Shown here: one piece after another, positions 1 to 10,313 of the stretch | Position numbering within the stretch: position 1 is the stretch's first letter | Layout of the letters: each line of letters begins with the position of its first letter | Notes under the pieces: model-generated | The model's input: the letters and a program-made list of their open reading frames with translations, nothing else | Databases searched by the model: none | What the model was told of the DNA's origin: nothing | Assembly (NCBI GenBank): GCA_018340375.1 | Contig: JAFFJZ010000013.1 | Coordinates: forward strand, 3,326,501-3,390,500 | From: Gonatopus flavifemur | Taxonomy: Eukaryota; Arthropoda; Insecta; Hymenoptera; Dryinidae | Direction: 5' to 3' | DNA: 64,000 bases | Program-made: the position numbers and the translations under genes

Positions 1-1308
1 TCCATCAGTGGAGTAGTAGATTGTTTCACATTCAAAATTATCTTGCAAATACTCTGTAATGATTTTTTGAAATTCATAAACAGCTACCGTATCGTGAGTC
101 AGATTATTAGACAAACACGCTATACTGCGATGTCTTAACTCATCTGTTCTGTAATGAATTACTGTTGTGAAAATGGTAACTTGGTTGTTATTCCAATGAA
201 ACGATTGAATAGCATTCTGAGCAATGGATGCATAGTCTTCAGCAAAATCACATGTACCTATGAATTCTCCGGCCTTCGAATTATCCTCGAGATTCTTAAG
301 AAAGGATGATTGCTCCTTTGCTATAAAAGCGTGAGATTCCAACTTATGTAACCGTTCACAGAGATCCTCCACGAAATCTCCTGCGTCTGCTATTCCAGTT
401 TACGAAGTGCTATGATCAGTTTGTTGCCGAATTTGATATTCTACTCTCTCAATGTGCTGGTATGTAAGATTCGATTGAAGAAAATCCTCAAAATCGTCTA
501 TTCCAGGACACGCTAAACACGTGTCCAGATAGCATTCAGAAGTAGGATTATCACATACAAGCATTTTAATAGCATCATGGTGAGAAGTCATGGGGAAATC
601 TGTCGCAGACGTTGGTTTTTGTAAACTTATGGCATCTAGCATTAAATTCACGTTCCCATGATAAACACACGCATACGGTATGAGTTCCAGAAGCTCCAGC
701 AAGTACACAATTGCGAGGTCTCAGCTGTGAAAATTTCGATAAGCTCACATCAACTGTGGGATTCTCCAACTTTAATGAAGAATACAATTCGGCAAGATTG
801 CATAGAATTAATCTTTTTCGAACATGTTCACGCGTTCCATCATCAGTTTTGATCGAAACACAATCCCTTATGCCTGGCAATATCCGGCTATTTTCATCAT
901 CCAAGTAAAATTCTATGATGGAATTTTCAATCTCGCAAGATAACCTCCGTCCTCTCTTTGGATTTGGTGATGTTAGAATCCCGTTTTCAGCTATCAACTG
1001 TATGGCTTTCCTAGCTTGACGTTCCGAAGCGTTGAATTCAGTAGCCAATGTCCTTTTCTCCATGATTTTGGAGCGAGGGTGAGAAGCAAAATCTTTTCTG
1101 AGTAACTGGAAGACTGTTCGAATTTTTGTTTGATTTGTTCGAGAACTTCAATAGCTGATTCATGATGTTCTATTTGACACTTCCGATTCAAATTCTCAGA
1201 CATGTTTGTTGATGGAACGGAAAAATCTTCTTCATTTATATCAAAAGTTTCCTCCTCGTTAATCTCAAGGTGTGGGACATCATCCTCTTCTTCGAATAAT
1301 GTTTGATC
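1..1308 (-). pseudogene. broken exon of an uncharacterised transposon-type insect gene, runs off left edge
   Basis: Reading leftwards from 1308, an exon opens after a splice-acceptor-like TTTTAG. It starts with an acidic stretch (DQTLFEEEDD) and continues through pieces in shifting frames: about 1308-994, 1063-575, 708-400 and 390-1. Visible motifs in order are LTLAPKSW, ERQARKAI, LPGIRDCVS, CVLAGASGTHTVCVC, LDTCLACPG, GEFIGTCDFAEDYASIAQNA and FHWNNNQVTIFTTVIHY. I recognise this motif order from a large multi-copy family of uncharacterised proteins in insects and cnidarians; its function is unknown to me and its copy number suggests a mobile element. At least two frameshifts (near 1030 and near 690) and a stop near 400 break it, so it is not functional as read. 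The C-terminal part lies outside the window. Confidence 0.7.
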
Positions 1309-1392
1309 CTAAAAGATAATAGAATTTTCTCAATTATCCCAGTTTTCTCCTCATTAAAACATTCTGGGGCTGTACTGAGAAGAATAAATAGT

Positions 1393-1558
1393 GGACTTAA
1401 CTACGCACGACAGTTGGATACGTTCAAATGCGATACTTCTTCGATTCAATTAGATTCGTAGTTGACTCAACTACGAATGCTTGAATGAACCTTGAATTCA
1501 AATTGAATTGACGAAGGATTGTATTTGAACGTATCCAACTGTCGTGCGTAGTTGTCTC
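1393..1558. repeat. palindromic MITE-like element, about 165 bp
   Basis: The left arm from about 1399 (AACTACGCACGACAGTTGG) is repeated as its reverse complement ending about 1555, with arms of about 50 bp and several internal mismatches. Nothing coding is seen in it. No clear target duplication was found. Confidence 0.7.
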
Positions 1559-2837
1559 CATTATCTTTTTTCTCAATGTATACCGTGTACTTTTTTGATG
1601 AATCGAATATTAAAGCGGAACTACCTCAAGTGAATAATTCTCGCATGTATCTATCTGAACAGATTGGACATCGTACAAAGGTGACATTGAAGAGAGTACA
1701 GTCATGTCTTCCCTGCATCTACTACATGTTCGGGTATCAGAGGGTAGATGATATTTTTTTCTCAGATTTGAAGATAAGGTTCGAAGATCTTAAGATTCTT
1801 TGTGACAGGGATATCGAAATGGATTGAAACAACGATCACCTGAACTCCTTCGTTTCATTGTGTTATTGCATGTAGGAAAAAGTCCTTCCTCAATAGAATA
1901 ATTCAGCAGAAAATCAATCACAAAAACTTCATAAACAAGAAAGTTTCACTGATTTGATATTCATCTCTGTACATTCAAAACGACACAAAACCATTGATGA
2001 GTTCAGATTGGAGAGAATGAGGTTGGTTAGGTTACAAATAAAAAAGAATCAGTTTGCCCTGAAAACATCCACAGTCACTATTCAATCGAAGCTTCAGGGC
2101 AGGAGTTTATATGATTGATAAGAATGAATTTAAATCCTCAGTGAATTAGAATCAGAGAATAACATTAAGAATCAGAGGATATTTGATTCCTGGAAGTGAT
2201 TTTCACTGATAATGATACAGAAAATTACGGCAGAATGAATTATTCATTAGCATAAAATATTATTACACAATGTTGGCGTAGTGTTGTATTTATACACGAT
2301 GGTAGTGGGTGGACGTGTGAGATCTGAGCACTTAAACCCCTCTGTAATTTCGAGGCATCTTCTTATCCCATTCCTTAATCTGTATGATTTCGAAGCTAAG
2401 GAATCAAGCTTTCGATTTATGAAGGTTTCATCAATATCAAAAGGGGCGCAGTGACCGAAAAATGCGAAAATACTTTCAAAAATTGAATTTCTATGTGAAA
2501 TATCCCTTCTGCATGAATGCAAGTATTCTTATCGTAAAATTCAGAAAAAATCCTAACAATATCAATAATGACATATTTTCATTGAATGGAATTAATGAGG
2601 ATGATGATGTTTCGAAAAAACGCAGATCAAAAAAATCTCGAAAATTTAAACCCCTGTACCACGAAAACCTGACTTCCTAGAAACCTGGTGTTAACACAAT
2701 TTGTAGAGGGTCACTGGTACAACAAATTCATGGAATTTCATCAACATTGAGGAGATTGAAATTTTCAGGTGGGAACACTTTGCGAATTTTACCCCATATT
2801 TGGGTCAAACGATCTTTATACTCTTGAATCTCTATAA
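1559..2837. other. stretch without a recognised gene
   Basis: Only short, unconvincing open frames occur here. I see no domain, no clear inverted repeat and no RNA gene. Confidence 0.5.
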
Positions 2838-3394
2838 AAGGATCCAACCAACCTGTTCATGGCGCGCGGTTTCTGTTTCAGGGGATGGGCTGGGAATTCC
2901 TCTGAATTGCTCCGTCAAATTGACTCCTCAGATATTCGTCCCTCCGTGGATAAGAATTTCTTGGAAGACGAATGTTTCAAAGTAGTGGACATAGTTCTGA
3001 ATCCGGAATCTGATTCGTTTCACATGAACGTTACTCTATCCGAAACAACCTCGTCCACCAAGAGGACATTCCTTTCGGTTCTTTCGGAAAATTTCAACCC
3101 ACTTGGTTGAGTAGCTTCAGTTCCTGTTACCGCGAAAATATCACTCTAACTTATTTGGTTACAAAAGTTCCAGTGGGACGAACCACTTCCTAGGGAGTTG
3201 AACACTTAATGCTTGCAATATGATAGGGGAGCATTTCGATCCCGCGTTCGACTGGGTATACTACTGCCAGTTCTAAGATCTCCATCCATGGTTTTGCAGA
3301 TGCCTCGAATATGGCATATGCTGCTCTAGTGTATATAGTTATTACAGATCCCTCTGGATTGTCTAGACCACACTGTGGATCCACTGAGCCATAA
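2838..3394 (+). pseudogene. BEL/Pao retrotransposon pol fragment (end of RT and RNase H-like region)
   Basis: The frame from about 2841 reads LFMARGFCFRGWAGN, then IDSSDIRPSVDK, VDIVLNPESDSFHMNV and TKRTFLSVLSENFNPLG. This follows the BEL/Pao reverse transcriptase C-terminal pattern (family knowledge: a 'LMxxGGFxLRKWxSN' block, then a 'LGxxWxPxxDxF' block, then 'TKRxxLSxxxxxFDPLGW'). After a TGA at the expected Trp (about 3107) the same frame goes on to KISL, WLQKFQWDEPLPREL, with another stop near 3149. After a frameshift comes SKISIHGFADASNMAYAALV at 3265-3330, the Pao RNase H-like block. All of it is truncated on both sides. No LTR was recognised, so this is a relic. Confidence 0.8.
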
Positions 3395-3676
3395 AATTAT
3401 TGAAGGAAATGTTGAGTAAGAAATTTATCAATTGATTTGTTGAAATTCCTATTCATTCTTGAATGTGAGTTTGGTGAATTTACAAGAGTCATTAATTTGA
3501 AAAACCATCGTCACTCCAATCTGCTCCGGTATTTAGTAGAAAATGAATGGTTTTATGATTTAAATATCTGGAGAATATTTTCAGTAAATTTTTTCTTAAT
3601 AATTTTTTCAACATTGTGATTTTCATTCTCATTTTCAACAAAATGAGAACTTCAAATTCGACATGAATATATCTTA
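3395..3676. other. short gene-free stretch
   Basis: AT-rich spacer between the BEL/Pao fragment and the hAT pseudogene. I see nothing recognisable. Confidence 0.4.
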
Positions 3677-5320
3677 TCATCCACTGAATGAAGAAACAAA
3701 AGTGGTCCATGAATTCATACACAATGTGTATCTGCTCGAATCGTCATTGAGTCGGTTCCGAATTTTCGTGATAGTTGCTCCTGCTTGGGAGAATGATCTT
3801 CCAACTGGTACCGAATTCGCAGGTGTACTGAGATAATCTCATGCCATTTTGAGAAGATTTTTGACCAAACCCTGATGTTTTTCCCACCAATCGAGTATTT
3901 CAATGTTTCTTGATGCTCTTGGACTGTTGAGATATTCAGATATTTTTGTCCTCCATAAATTTGAATTGTTATTCGTTCCCTCAAATAAAGCATATATACC
4001 AAAATCATCATGCAACAGAGAAGTTTTTTTATGGGTTTCAATTTCATTTGTTGGTTGGAAATACTCTTGTTTAAATATATTTCCGAATATTCCCCAAGAA
4101 ATATCTTTCATTTCTTTTCCCCGTTCGGTCTTATCGAAAACATCTATTTTGTGTCTTGGATCAAGAATAAGGATTGCACCATATATATCCAGTTACTTTT
4201 TCGATAGCGCTTCAATAATTCCGGAATCCGCATTCATATGCCAAGTTTGGATTGTGTTCCAAATCATTTCTTCCCTCCAAATTTATGAGATCATCCATAA
4301 ATGTATCGATTTCGTCCAACAATATATCGAATACTACTAACACCAACGGCAAAGTCACATACTTCTCTCAACTCAACAGATCAGACACAGTTTTAAAATG
4401 CTTTAAAAACAATAATGATTTTTCCAAAAATAATCAGTCATTATCTTTGATCAAATATTTCCCCATTTGGGTGGTGTTAATGTGAAACAGTTGGATAACT
4501 GATTTCATTCCCAAAGTTGTGTTGATCATCACGCACGTACTATTCCAACGGATACGAACATCGAAAGTTGGCTGTAAATGATTTATATTCACTGATTGGC
4601 AACAATTTTTGAATCTGATCTGCAGTATTTCTGATTTCCCAATGCTGCTGCGAGTTTTTTTTATTTTTTGAACAAGATTTGTTGTTACTCCCGAATCACT
4701 ATCGTCATCTGTACTTTCATCAGTCTCTGGAACTTCATGTGCATTCTTCATATCCCTTATCCCATCTTCTCCCTATGATTCGTTATGATCACCTATTTTG
4801 AGGTTCTTCAAAACCTCTTGAACTTCTGAATTCGAAATATGGCTGGAACATCGGAAATGTTGATTAATAACATCGAAGTGAATTCCTGATGCTTTTCATA
4901 TGATGGATAATTTTTTCATACAAGAGGTATTTGCAGACACGTTATTCATTGTGATACCCAGAATTTGGTCTTTTATTTCCAATGTTTCCACAGTATCTTT
5001 TCCCGTATGTTGACCATGTGATGGAACGACATCGAGTACTATAGAATGCAATTTCTAATTATCGACTATGAACTGTACAGTCACTCCATGATATGACCTC
5101 AATCCTATGGAGATCCAGCCATCAACGGTGAGAGATATTTTCGAATTATTTGTTCGCAAGATATTTTGTATTTTTGATTTTGAAACAAACTGAGACATAA
5201 TTCTTGTTCTCATAACATCTCTTATAGGCATCGTATTGTTTCAATTCAACTAGTGGAAGAAATTTTGAGTGGTCTCATCGTCAAAAAAATTGGAGTGTAG
5301 ATGTTTCTTAACCAGCCATG
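3677..5320 (-). pseudogene. hAT-superfamily transposase pseudogene, catalytic core to C-terminus
   Basis: Read right to left: SKSKIQNILRTNNSKISLTV, then VDGWISIGLRSYHGVTVQF (about 5150-5095), the hAT catalytic start. Then ILGITMNNVSANTS, HFRCSSHISNSEVQEVLKN, a DE-rich linker (DESTDDDSDSG), IRWNSTCVMI, EYLNSPRASRNIEILDWWEK and, after an in-frame stop at about 3838, DYLSTPANSVPVGRSFSQAG and ITKIRNRLND. This is the usual hAT order: RNase H-like fold, RW block, then the C-terminal dimerisation domain with 'LDWW' and 'PxxSVPxxRxFS'. Several in-frame stops (in VDN-KLHS, SII-KAS, KMA-DYL) make it dead. The BED zinc-finger exon at 6963-7166 on the same strand is probably its N-terminus. No hAT terminal repeats were identified around it. 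Confidence 0.85.
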
Positions 5321-5879
5321 CCTATGATTCTCTCTCAAGCCCTCATTGTTACCCTCGAATACATCCTGAGTAGAAATAGAACAAAATTTTTACCTACACC
5401 AGATAAAATCCAATATTCTGATTGGAACTCTTAGCGACAGTTTTACACAGAAGAAAGTTTATATTGAAGATTATTAGACACATTATCGTACCCGTGGGAT
5501 TTTCCCCGATTATGACGAGAGGAACTATACCTCTGTATTTTCCTATTACTCCGCATACAGACTTCAAGATGAATTGTGGTCATCTGTCACATACTCAAGG
5601 TCCCCTCCGCCACAATGAAGTTCATCTCACGGCTATGATGTGAGTACATTAATTTCTTCGTGTGGCGAAGATCAAGGTGGGTAACTTTTCCCTCTTTCTG
5701 GCACTTATTTGTCTACAATTGTTATGAGAATTTCACCATGCAACTGATTCCTGAGATTGATGTCACTCAAAGCTCTCATTTATGACACGTTTTTTATAGC
5801 CAATGAAATCTCCAAAGGATATGTAAAAGAGGTCCATATCAGAAACATGGCATGCTGAAATTGTTTCATTGACATAGGA
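5321..5879. other. probable decayed intron/N-terminal part of the hAT gene
   Basis: It lies between the BED exon and the catalytic core of the hAT relic on the same strand. I could not recognise coding sequence in it. Confidence 0.35.
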
Positions 5880-6044
5880 CAGTGATGCCAGATTGGAGAT
5901 TGAGGACTGTCGAGGCTACCCTCTCCCCGTTACACAAACGTACACACAATTTGATTGTTTGCGTACCAGAAAAGGACCGCAGGGAAAATATAACGGAGAG
6001 GGGATAGCCTCGAGGGTCCCTCACCCTCCATTCCGGCAGCACTG
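5880..6044. mobile_element. 165-bp MITE with hAT-type ends
   Basis: It begins CAGTGATGCCAGATTGGA and ends TCCATTCCGGCAGCACTG, an imperfect terminal inverted repeat. A second inverted block lies inside (GAGGCTACCCTCTCCCCGTT and its complement). The flanks acatagga and acacggaa agree at 6 of 8 positions, as expected for an old hAT 8-bp target duplication. It sits inside the decayed hAT gene. Confidence 0.75.
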
Positions 6045-6962
6045 ACACGGAATGTTTGTCTTTGAAATACGTCATAATTTAACTCTTGGGAATTCCGTAC
6101 AGACACAGTTAGGGATCTTGTAGGTGAAAATTTCTGATATCAAAATCAAATCAATGTCCTCTTGAGGAAATCTTATAGAGTTCTCTGTGGTTAGTCGGTT
6201 GGTATCAAATCTTGGTGAAAATACAGGATGATTTCGTCTTAGGAAGTATCACTTCTACATTCGAAAAGCGTGGAATGACTCTTGGCGTACATTTCTTTGC
6301 AATTTCTAAAACTTCCTTTTGCACTGTTGAAACATGATTTTTGGAAAGGAATCTTTGGGAACAAATCTCGCAAATGGTTTGCTCCTCTTCTACCCATCAT
6401 CTCAACTCTAAAACTGCCACTAGAGATCTTGCTTAGGTTCATATTCCAAAAGTCATGAGAGACTCATACAGAAAATATTTATTCTCAATTATGATTACTG
6501 GCGTTTGAACGCGATGTTGACAACCCTTTGAAATAGTTTGATGAGATGATTGTGGAAATATCTGAGAATTTGTTGAATATGATTCTAAAACGTGTGTTTC
6601 TGAGAAGGTGTTGAGAATTAACGAACTATTTGTTACGCTCTTTTTTCCGAACAATTATGGTTCCAACGTTGAGAGGATTAAGCTTGGATGTGGCTAAACA
6701 CATCGTAGAACTCCTCTATACAAGTATTCTTGAACGTTGTCCCTAAGTTTTGAGAATATCTCGTACAAGGGGTGAATAAATATAACATCTAGAAGTTTTT
6801 TCTCATAAAATAACCTCGAAACCCTCTGGAAAAGAATGAATGAAACATCATCGCCAATGTTCACATTCCAGAAATATTTAAAGGAAAAATCTAAAACGTA
6901 TTGAGATTTTATGGCAAGCATTACCCTTATTATGATTATTTGCATGTAATATTTCAATTCAC
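6045..6962. other. gene-free stretch, probable first intron of the hAT relic
   Basis: It follows the BED exon's GTGAAT donor. Minus-strand open frames here (about 6239-6654) contain no domain I recognise. Confidence 0.35.
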
Positions 6963-7166
6963 CTTATATTTTCTCGCAGCAGATTCTTCTGGCACTGTTT
7001 TTGTTGTCTTGGTACTGGGAATTATCTCATACTCGGATGCATAATTGAATTGTGAATGTCTTTTTAGCCCTGACGTGTTTCCGTTTTTCATTTCAAATGT
7101 TTTTTCCTTATCATTATATTCACATGGCATACATTTTCCTATGCGATCGCTTTCAGTATTCGACAT
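6963..7166 (-). pseudogene. BED zinc-finger exon, probable N-terminus of the hAT transposase
   Basis: An ATG at 7166 opens MSNTESDRIGKCMPCEYND, then KTFEMKNGNTSGLKRHSQFN and YASEYE. This is the BED-type DNA-binding finger: C-x2-C, an aromatic, the 'GNTSxLKRH' helix, and a final His replaced by a Tyr-containing motif, so the last metal ligand looks damaged. The frame stays open to a good donor (ATATAAG|GTGAAT at 6963/6962). BED fingers typically sit at the N-terminus of hAT transposases, and the hAT core at 3677-5320 lies downstream on the same strand. Linking the two is inference. Confidence 0.7.
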
Positions 7167-7187
7167 TTTGGAATATTCAGGATACAT

Positions 7188-7360
7188 TAGGGTGGGCCGA
7201 AAAACCCGAATTTTTGAATTCCGGAATCTAATAAGGCGCAAAAGTTGCCTTGAAGGAATATAAATCGAGCTCAAAGAGAAAAATTCAAATCGGTCAAGAT
7301 TTGGGTGAGCGGATCGATTGTGGAAATCCTCATTTTTCAGCATTTTTTTGAGCATATAAA
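7188..7360 (+). repeat. left half of an interspersed repeat, split by a mariner
   Basis: AGGGTGGGCCGAAAAACCCG through TTGAGCATATAAATA matches, inverted, 15060 down to about 14840. The repeat stops exactly where the mariner-type end begins at 7361 and resumes at 9546 beyond it. Confidence 0.75.
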
Positions 7361-7862
7361 TAGGGTGCATCGGAATAACTCAAAAACAAGGGGTTTTGGA
7401 GGAAAATGTTTCGAACAAAAGTTGTGAGATTCCGAGGGGGACATCTGATGGTGACCTTGACTTTGGCTGCGGATCTCAACTTCAAGGTCATTCAGAGGTC
7501 AACTTTTGTTTCTCAAATGAAATCCCCTATTCTTGACTGCAGATTCAGATTTGATGTTGAAAAGCAAGAAACTTTTGTCTGAATCATTTTTCCGAATTCC
7601 GCACAGATGGCACTCTAATCGATAAAAAATGAGTTTTATGAAACACTCGTATTACTTTCTGTGTGAAACGACATTTAACTCTCCAGTGTTTTTTCTTCAG
7701 CTTCTGAGAATTACCGTCGCCATTGAAGTTACCTTATGTGCACCACGAGGAGGTTGAGCGATCGGATTTTGCACATCTTTCAGGCCCTGGGAAGGGCCGA
7801 TTGTCTGGACTGTAGAGGTGTGTAATTTCCCACGACAAACGCTCTGCAATATGTATGAAAAT

Positions 7863-8790
7863 TCACCGTATCAAATGTTCGATATTTGCACCGTTGACCT
7901 GTTGGCATAACCTAATTCGTCTCTGAAAATGTGGTTCCAACGACAAAAGCACATGACGTGGAATTGTTCGGCAGACAGTCCGTATTCGGCGTTTCATGTC
8001 ATCTCTGGTCGTTGGTGGTCTTTCATGGACTACATCTTTGATGAAACCCCATAAGTGGAAATCCAGAGGAGTGAGATCCGGAGACCTAGCCGGCCAGGCA
8101 ATGTATCCACCGCGACCAATCCATCTGTGTGGGTAAGATGTGATAGAGAAATTTCTGACAATTGCAGCGTTATGAGGTGGTGCCCCATCATGTTGAAGCC
8201 ACATCCTGTTCTGTGTGTAGAGATCAACATCTTCCAACATCCTTGGTGATTTGGCCCGAATCAATTGCAGATCATTTTCCTTTCTAACAGTATGTTGGAA
8301 GAAATAAGGACCAATGATCTGACCATTCAAAATCCCACACCACACATTGAGAGTCCAGCGATGTTGTTTGTCAACTTGTCGATGCCATCTGGGATTCTCA
8401 ATTGACCAATAATGACAATTATGTATGTTCATAACACCGTTACTGCGAAATGTTGCCTCATCACTAAACATCACGTGATTGAAAAAACCAGGCGGTTGCT
8501 CCGAAGCGCATTGACCGAATTCAACCCTACGTCCAAGATCATCTTCACTCAATGCTTGCACCAATGTGATGTGGTAAGGATGATATTCACCAGATCTCCC
8601 AGATATTCCCTCTGACTCGTGGGATATTCATTCTTCCAACTCGTCTTCCTATTGAGCGTATCGCCTGAAGTGAAGGCTAGCGTCTATTTGGATACCTCTC
8701 CCCATACAATCTTGATGCTGCAGCGTAATTACGTCGACATCCTCCTAGTATCAGGAGAATATCAAGTATTTCACCCCAAGGATAATCCAT
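7863..8790 (-). pseudogene. Tc1/mariner transposase pseudogene, DD41D spacing
   Basis: The N-terminal part opens at an ATG near 8790 with DILLILGGCRRNYAAASRLY and GERYPNR, then a stop and shifted frame. The part from about 8620 is open: EYHPYHITLVQAL, VMFSDEATF (first Asp), HNCHYWSIENPRW, WCGILNGQIIGPYFF, WLQHDGAPPHN (second Asp), HRWIGRGGYIAWPARSPDLT and PLDFHLWGF (third Asp). I count 41 residues between the second and third Asp, as in the DD41D (rosa-like) group. It ends with GANIEHLIR. The catalytic half is uninterrupted over 233 codons, so decay is mainly in the N-terminal half. Close relatives are at 48154-49236 and 63263-64000. Confidence 0.85.
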
Positions 8791-8959
8791 AGTATTGAGA
8801 CCTTCACAACACCGATCAAAGATCTTCTCCGAATTTGAATCGTATATCGGAAAGAATTTGTGAATGAATGAAGGATATCAAACATTCCGTTTCACTTATG
8901 TTTGTGCACAATGCTTCAGTATGAACTTTCTTGTTCATGATAAACACAAGTATTGTTTT

Positions 8960-9545
8960 GTACTTGTGTTTGGCAACAATTCACAGTAACGGTACTACGA
9001 ACAGACATAATTGTCAATATTGGTCGATGAAAAATACCAGCTAGGTCTCCGGATCTTACCACTTTCGATTTTTACTCATGGGGTTTCATCAAATTTTCAG
9101 GGCCACAAAGATGTGCAAGATCCGATCCCTTCACCTCCTCGTGCTGCACATTGGGTAACTCTCATGACGACGGTAATCCTCAGAAGCTGAAAAAAAAACA
9201 CTGGAGAGTTAAATGTCGTTTTACACAGAAAGCAATACGAGTGTTCCATGAAACTCATTTTTTATCGATTGGAGCGCCATCTGTGTGGAATTCGGAAAAA
9301 TGATTCAGACAAAAGTTTCTTGTTTTTCAACGTCAAATCTGCATCCGCAGTCAAAAATAGGAGATTTCATTCAAGAAACAAAATTTGACCTCTGGATGAC
9401 CTCGAAGTTGAGATCCGAGGTCAAAGTCAAGGTCACCATCAGATGTCCCCCTCGGAATCCCACAACTTTTGTTCGAAACATTTTCCCCCAAAACTCCTCG
9501 TTTTTGAGTTATTCCGATATAAAAATTAAAATGGGACACCCTGTA
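8960..9545 (+). pseudogene. internally deleted second copy of the DD41D mariner, opposite orientation
   Basis: On the plus strand 8985-9035 reads NGTTNRHNCQYWSMKN, matching the HNCHYWSIEN block of the minus-strand transposase. It then jumps to PARSPDLTTFDFYSWGFIK (9050-9100) and to a long 3' untranslated region homologous to 7361-7795. The central catalytic region is deleted. Confidence 0.7.
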
Positions 9546-9680
9546 TATACGATATACACGCATCTCAAAAGTGCCTTGCCGGTGGAGCTCTTGGCTCGAC
9601 TTAGATATCTAACGCGACTCAGAACTCACCATGAGAAGGTGGCTGCACTCCGAGTTCCGTCCACGCCCTTCCCAACCAAT
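9546..9680 (+). repeat. right half of the interspersed repeat split by the mariner
   Basis: The stretch TATATACG...CAAAAGTGCCTTG to GAGAAGGTGGCTGC matches, inverted, about 14815 down to 14700. It continues the repeat that breaks off at 7360. Confidence 0.7.
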
Positions 9681-9759
9681 CATCAAAATAGGGCATATAT
9701 AACATACATATTATTGGGTATGTTTTTTTCTGTTATCATTGAAAAATAATCTCCTGTTC

Positions 9760-10311
9760 CTAAACAGAGAATTGTGCCTTGCTCGAGAACGAAGGCATAC
9801 TTTCCCTGGACATGAAGGTGTGTCGGATGAAACCATCCCTATTCTTATACCCAACACCTGTTTTTGCTGACTCTGTCACTAACTTGACACAGCGCTCAAC
9901 TAATTGTGTATGACAAGGGAAGCCTTTGATATCCCAATCTAGGATAGATCTAGTTTCAATCAGCGAAGCTATGTGTTCAGTCGAGACATGACGTAAAAGG
10001 GGTGGCGGAGACGGTTCAGTGGGATGCCAGTCGATACACTGTGAATATTTCATCGCAGTAAAGTTAATTTTTAGAATCACGAAGTTACGAACTGGCTCCT
10101 TCTCTTTCAGAGTTGATTCTCTTGCTTCAATTATTTTGTTCAGGCCAAGTTCTCTCACATCTCTTCCATTATCCATTGCCATTGACAAGAGTGAGTTCTC
10201 CGGAGGAGCAAAGTACGCATTTCGTTGAATAACAGGATCTATAATATCAAGGAGGTTTCTAGGTAAGTACCTTGAGGTTTCGATAACTTTGAACACGTGT
10301 TTAGGTCCATC
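9760..10311 (-). pseudogene. C-terminal part of an uncharacterised insect transposon-type protein, cut by a mariner
   Basis: About 180 codons are open: DGPKHVFKVIETSRYLPRNL, IDPVIQRNAYFAPPENSLL, IDWHPTEPSPPPLL, FPCHTQLVERCVKLVTESAK and RDGFIRHTFMSRESMP, ending at a stop at 9760. I recognise the 'CHTQxVERCVKLVTEAS...RDGFIR...SRxxMP' block from a repetitive, uncharacterised family in insect genomes; the role is unknown to me. The upstream end coincides with the TA target site of the mariner at 10314, so the 5' part was separated or lost by that insertion. No stops occur within the remaining part. Confidence 0.65.
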
Positions 10312-10313
10312 TA

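Larger units (their letters stand above)
7361..9545. mobile_element. DD41D mariner-type element with long (about 440 bp) inverted ends
   Basis: The right end reads GGGACACCCTG|TA at 9545; the left end, missing a few bases, reads TAGGGTGCATCGG. About 440 bp at each side are inverted copies (7370-7795 versus 9540-9105). A minus-strand transposase relic lies at 7863-8790. On the plus strand the right side holds a second, internally deleted copy of the same transposase (8960-9100), so the 'inverted repeats' may be the 3' regions of two copies joined head to head. The insertion lies inside the repeat that is uninterrupted at 14.7-15.06 kb, which fixes its edges. Confidence 0.75.

Noticed and set aside
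2247..2680. Minus- and plus-strand open frames of 70-90 codons
   Set aside because: Overlap each other on opposite strands with no recognisable motif or splice context.
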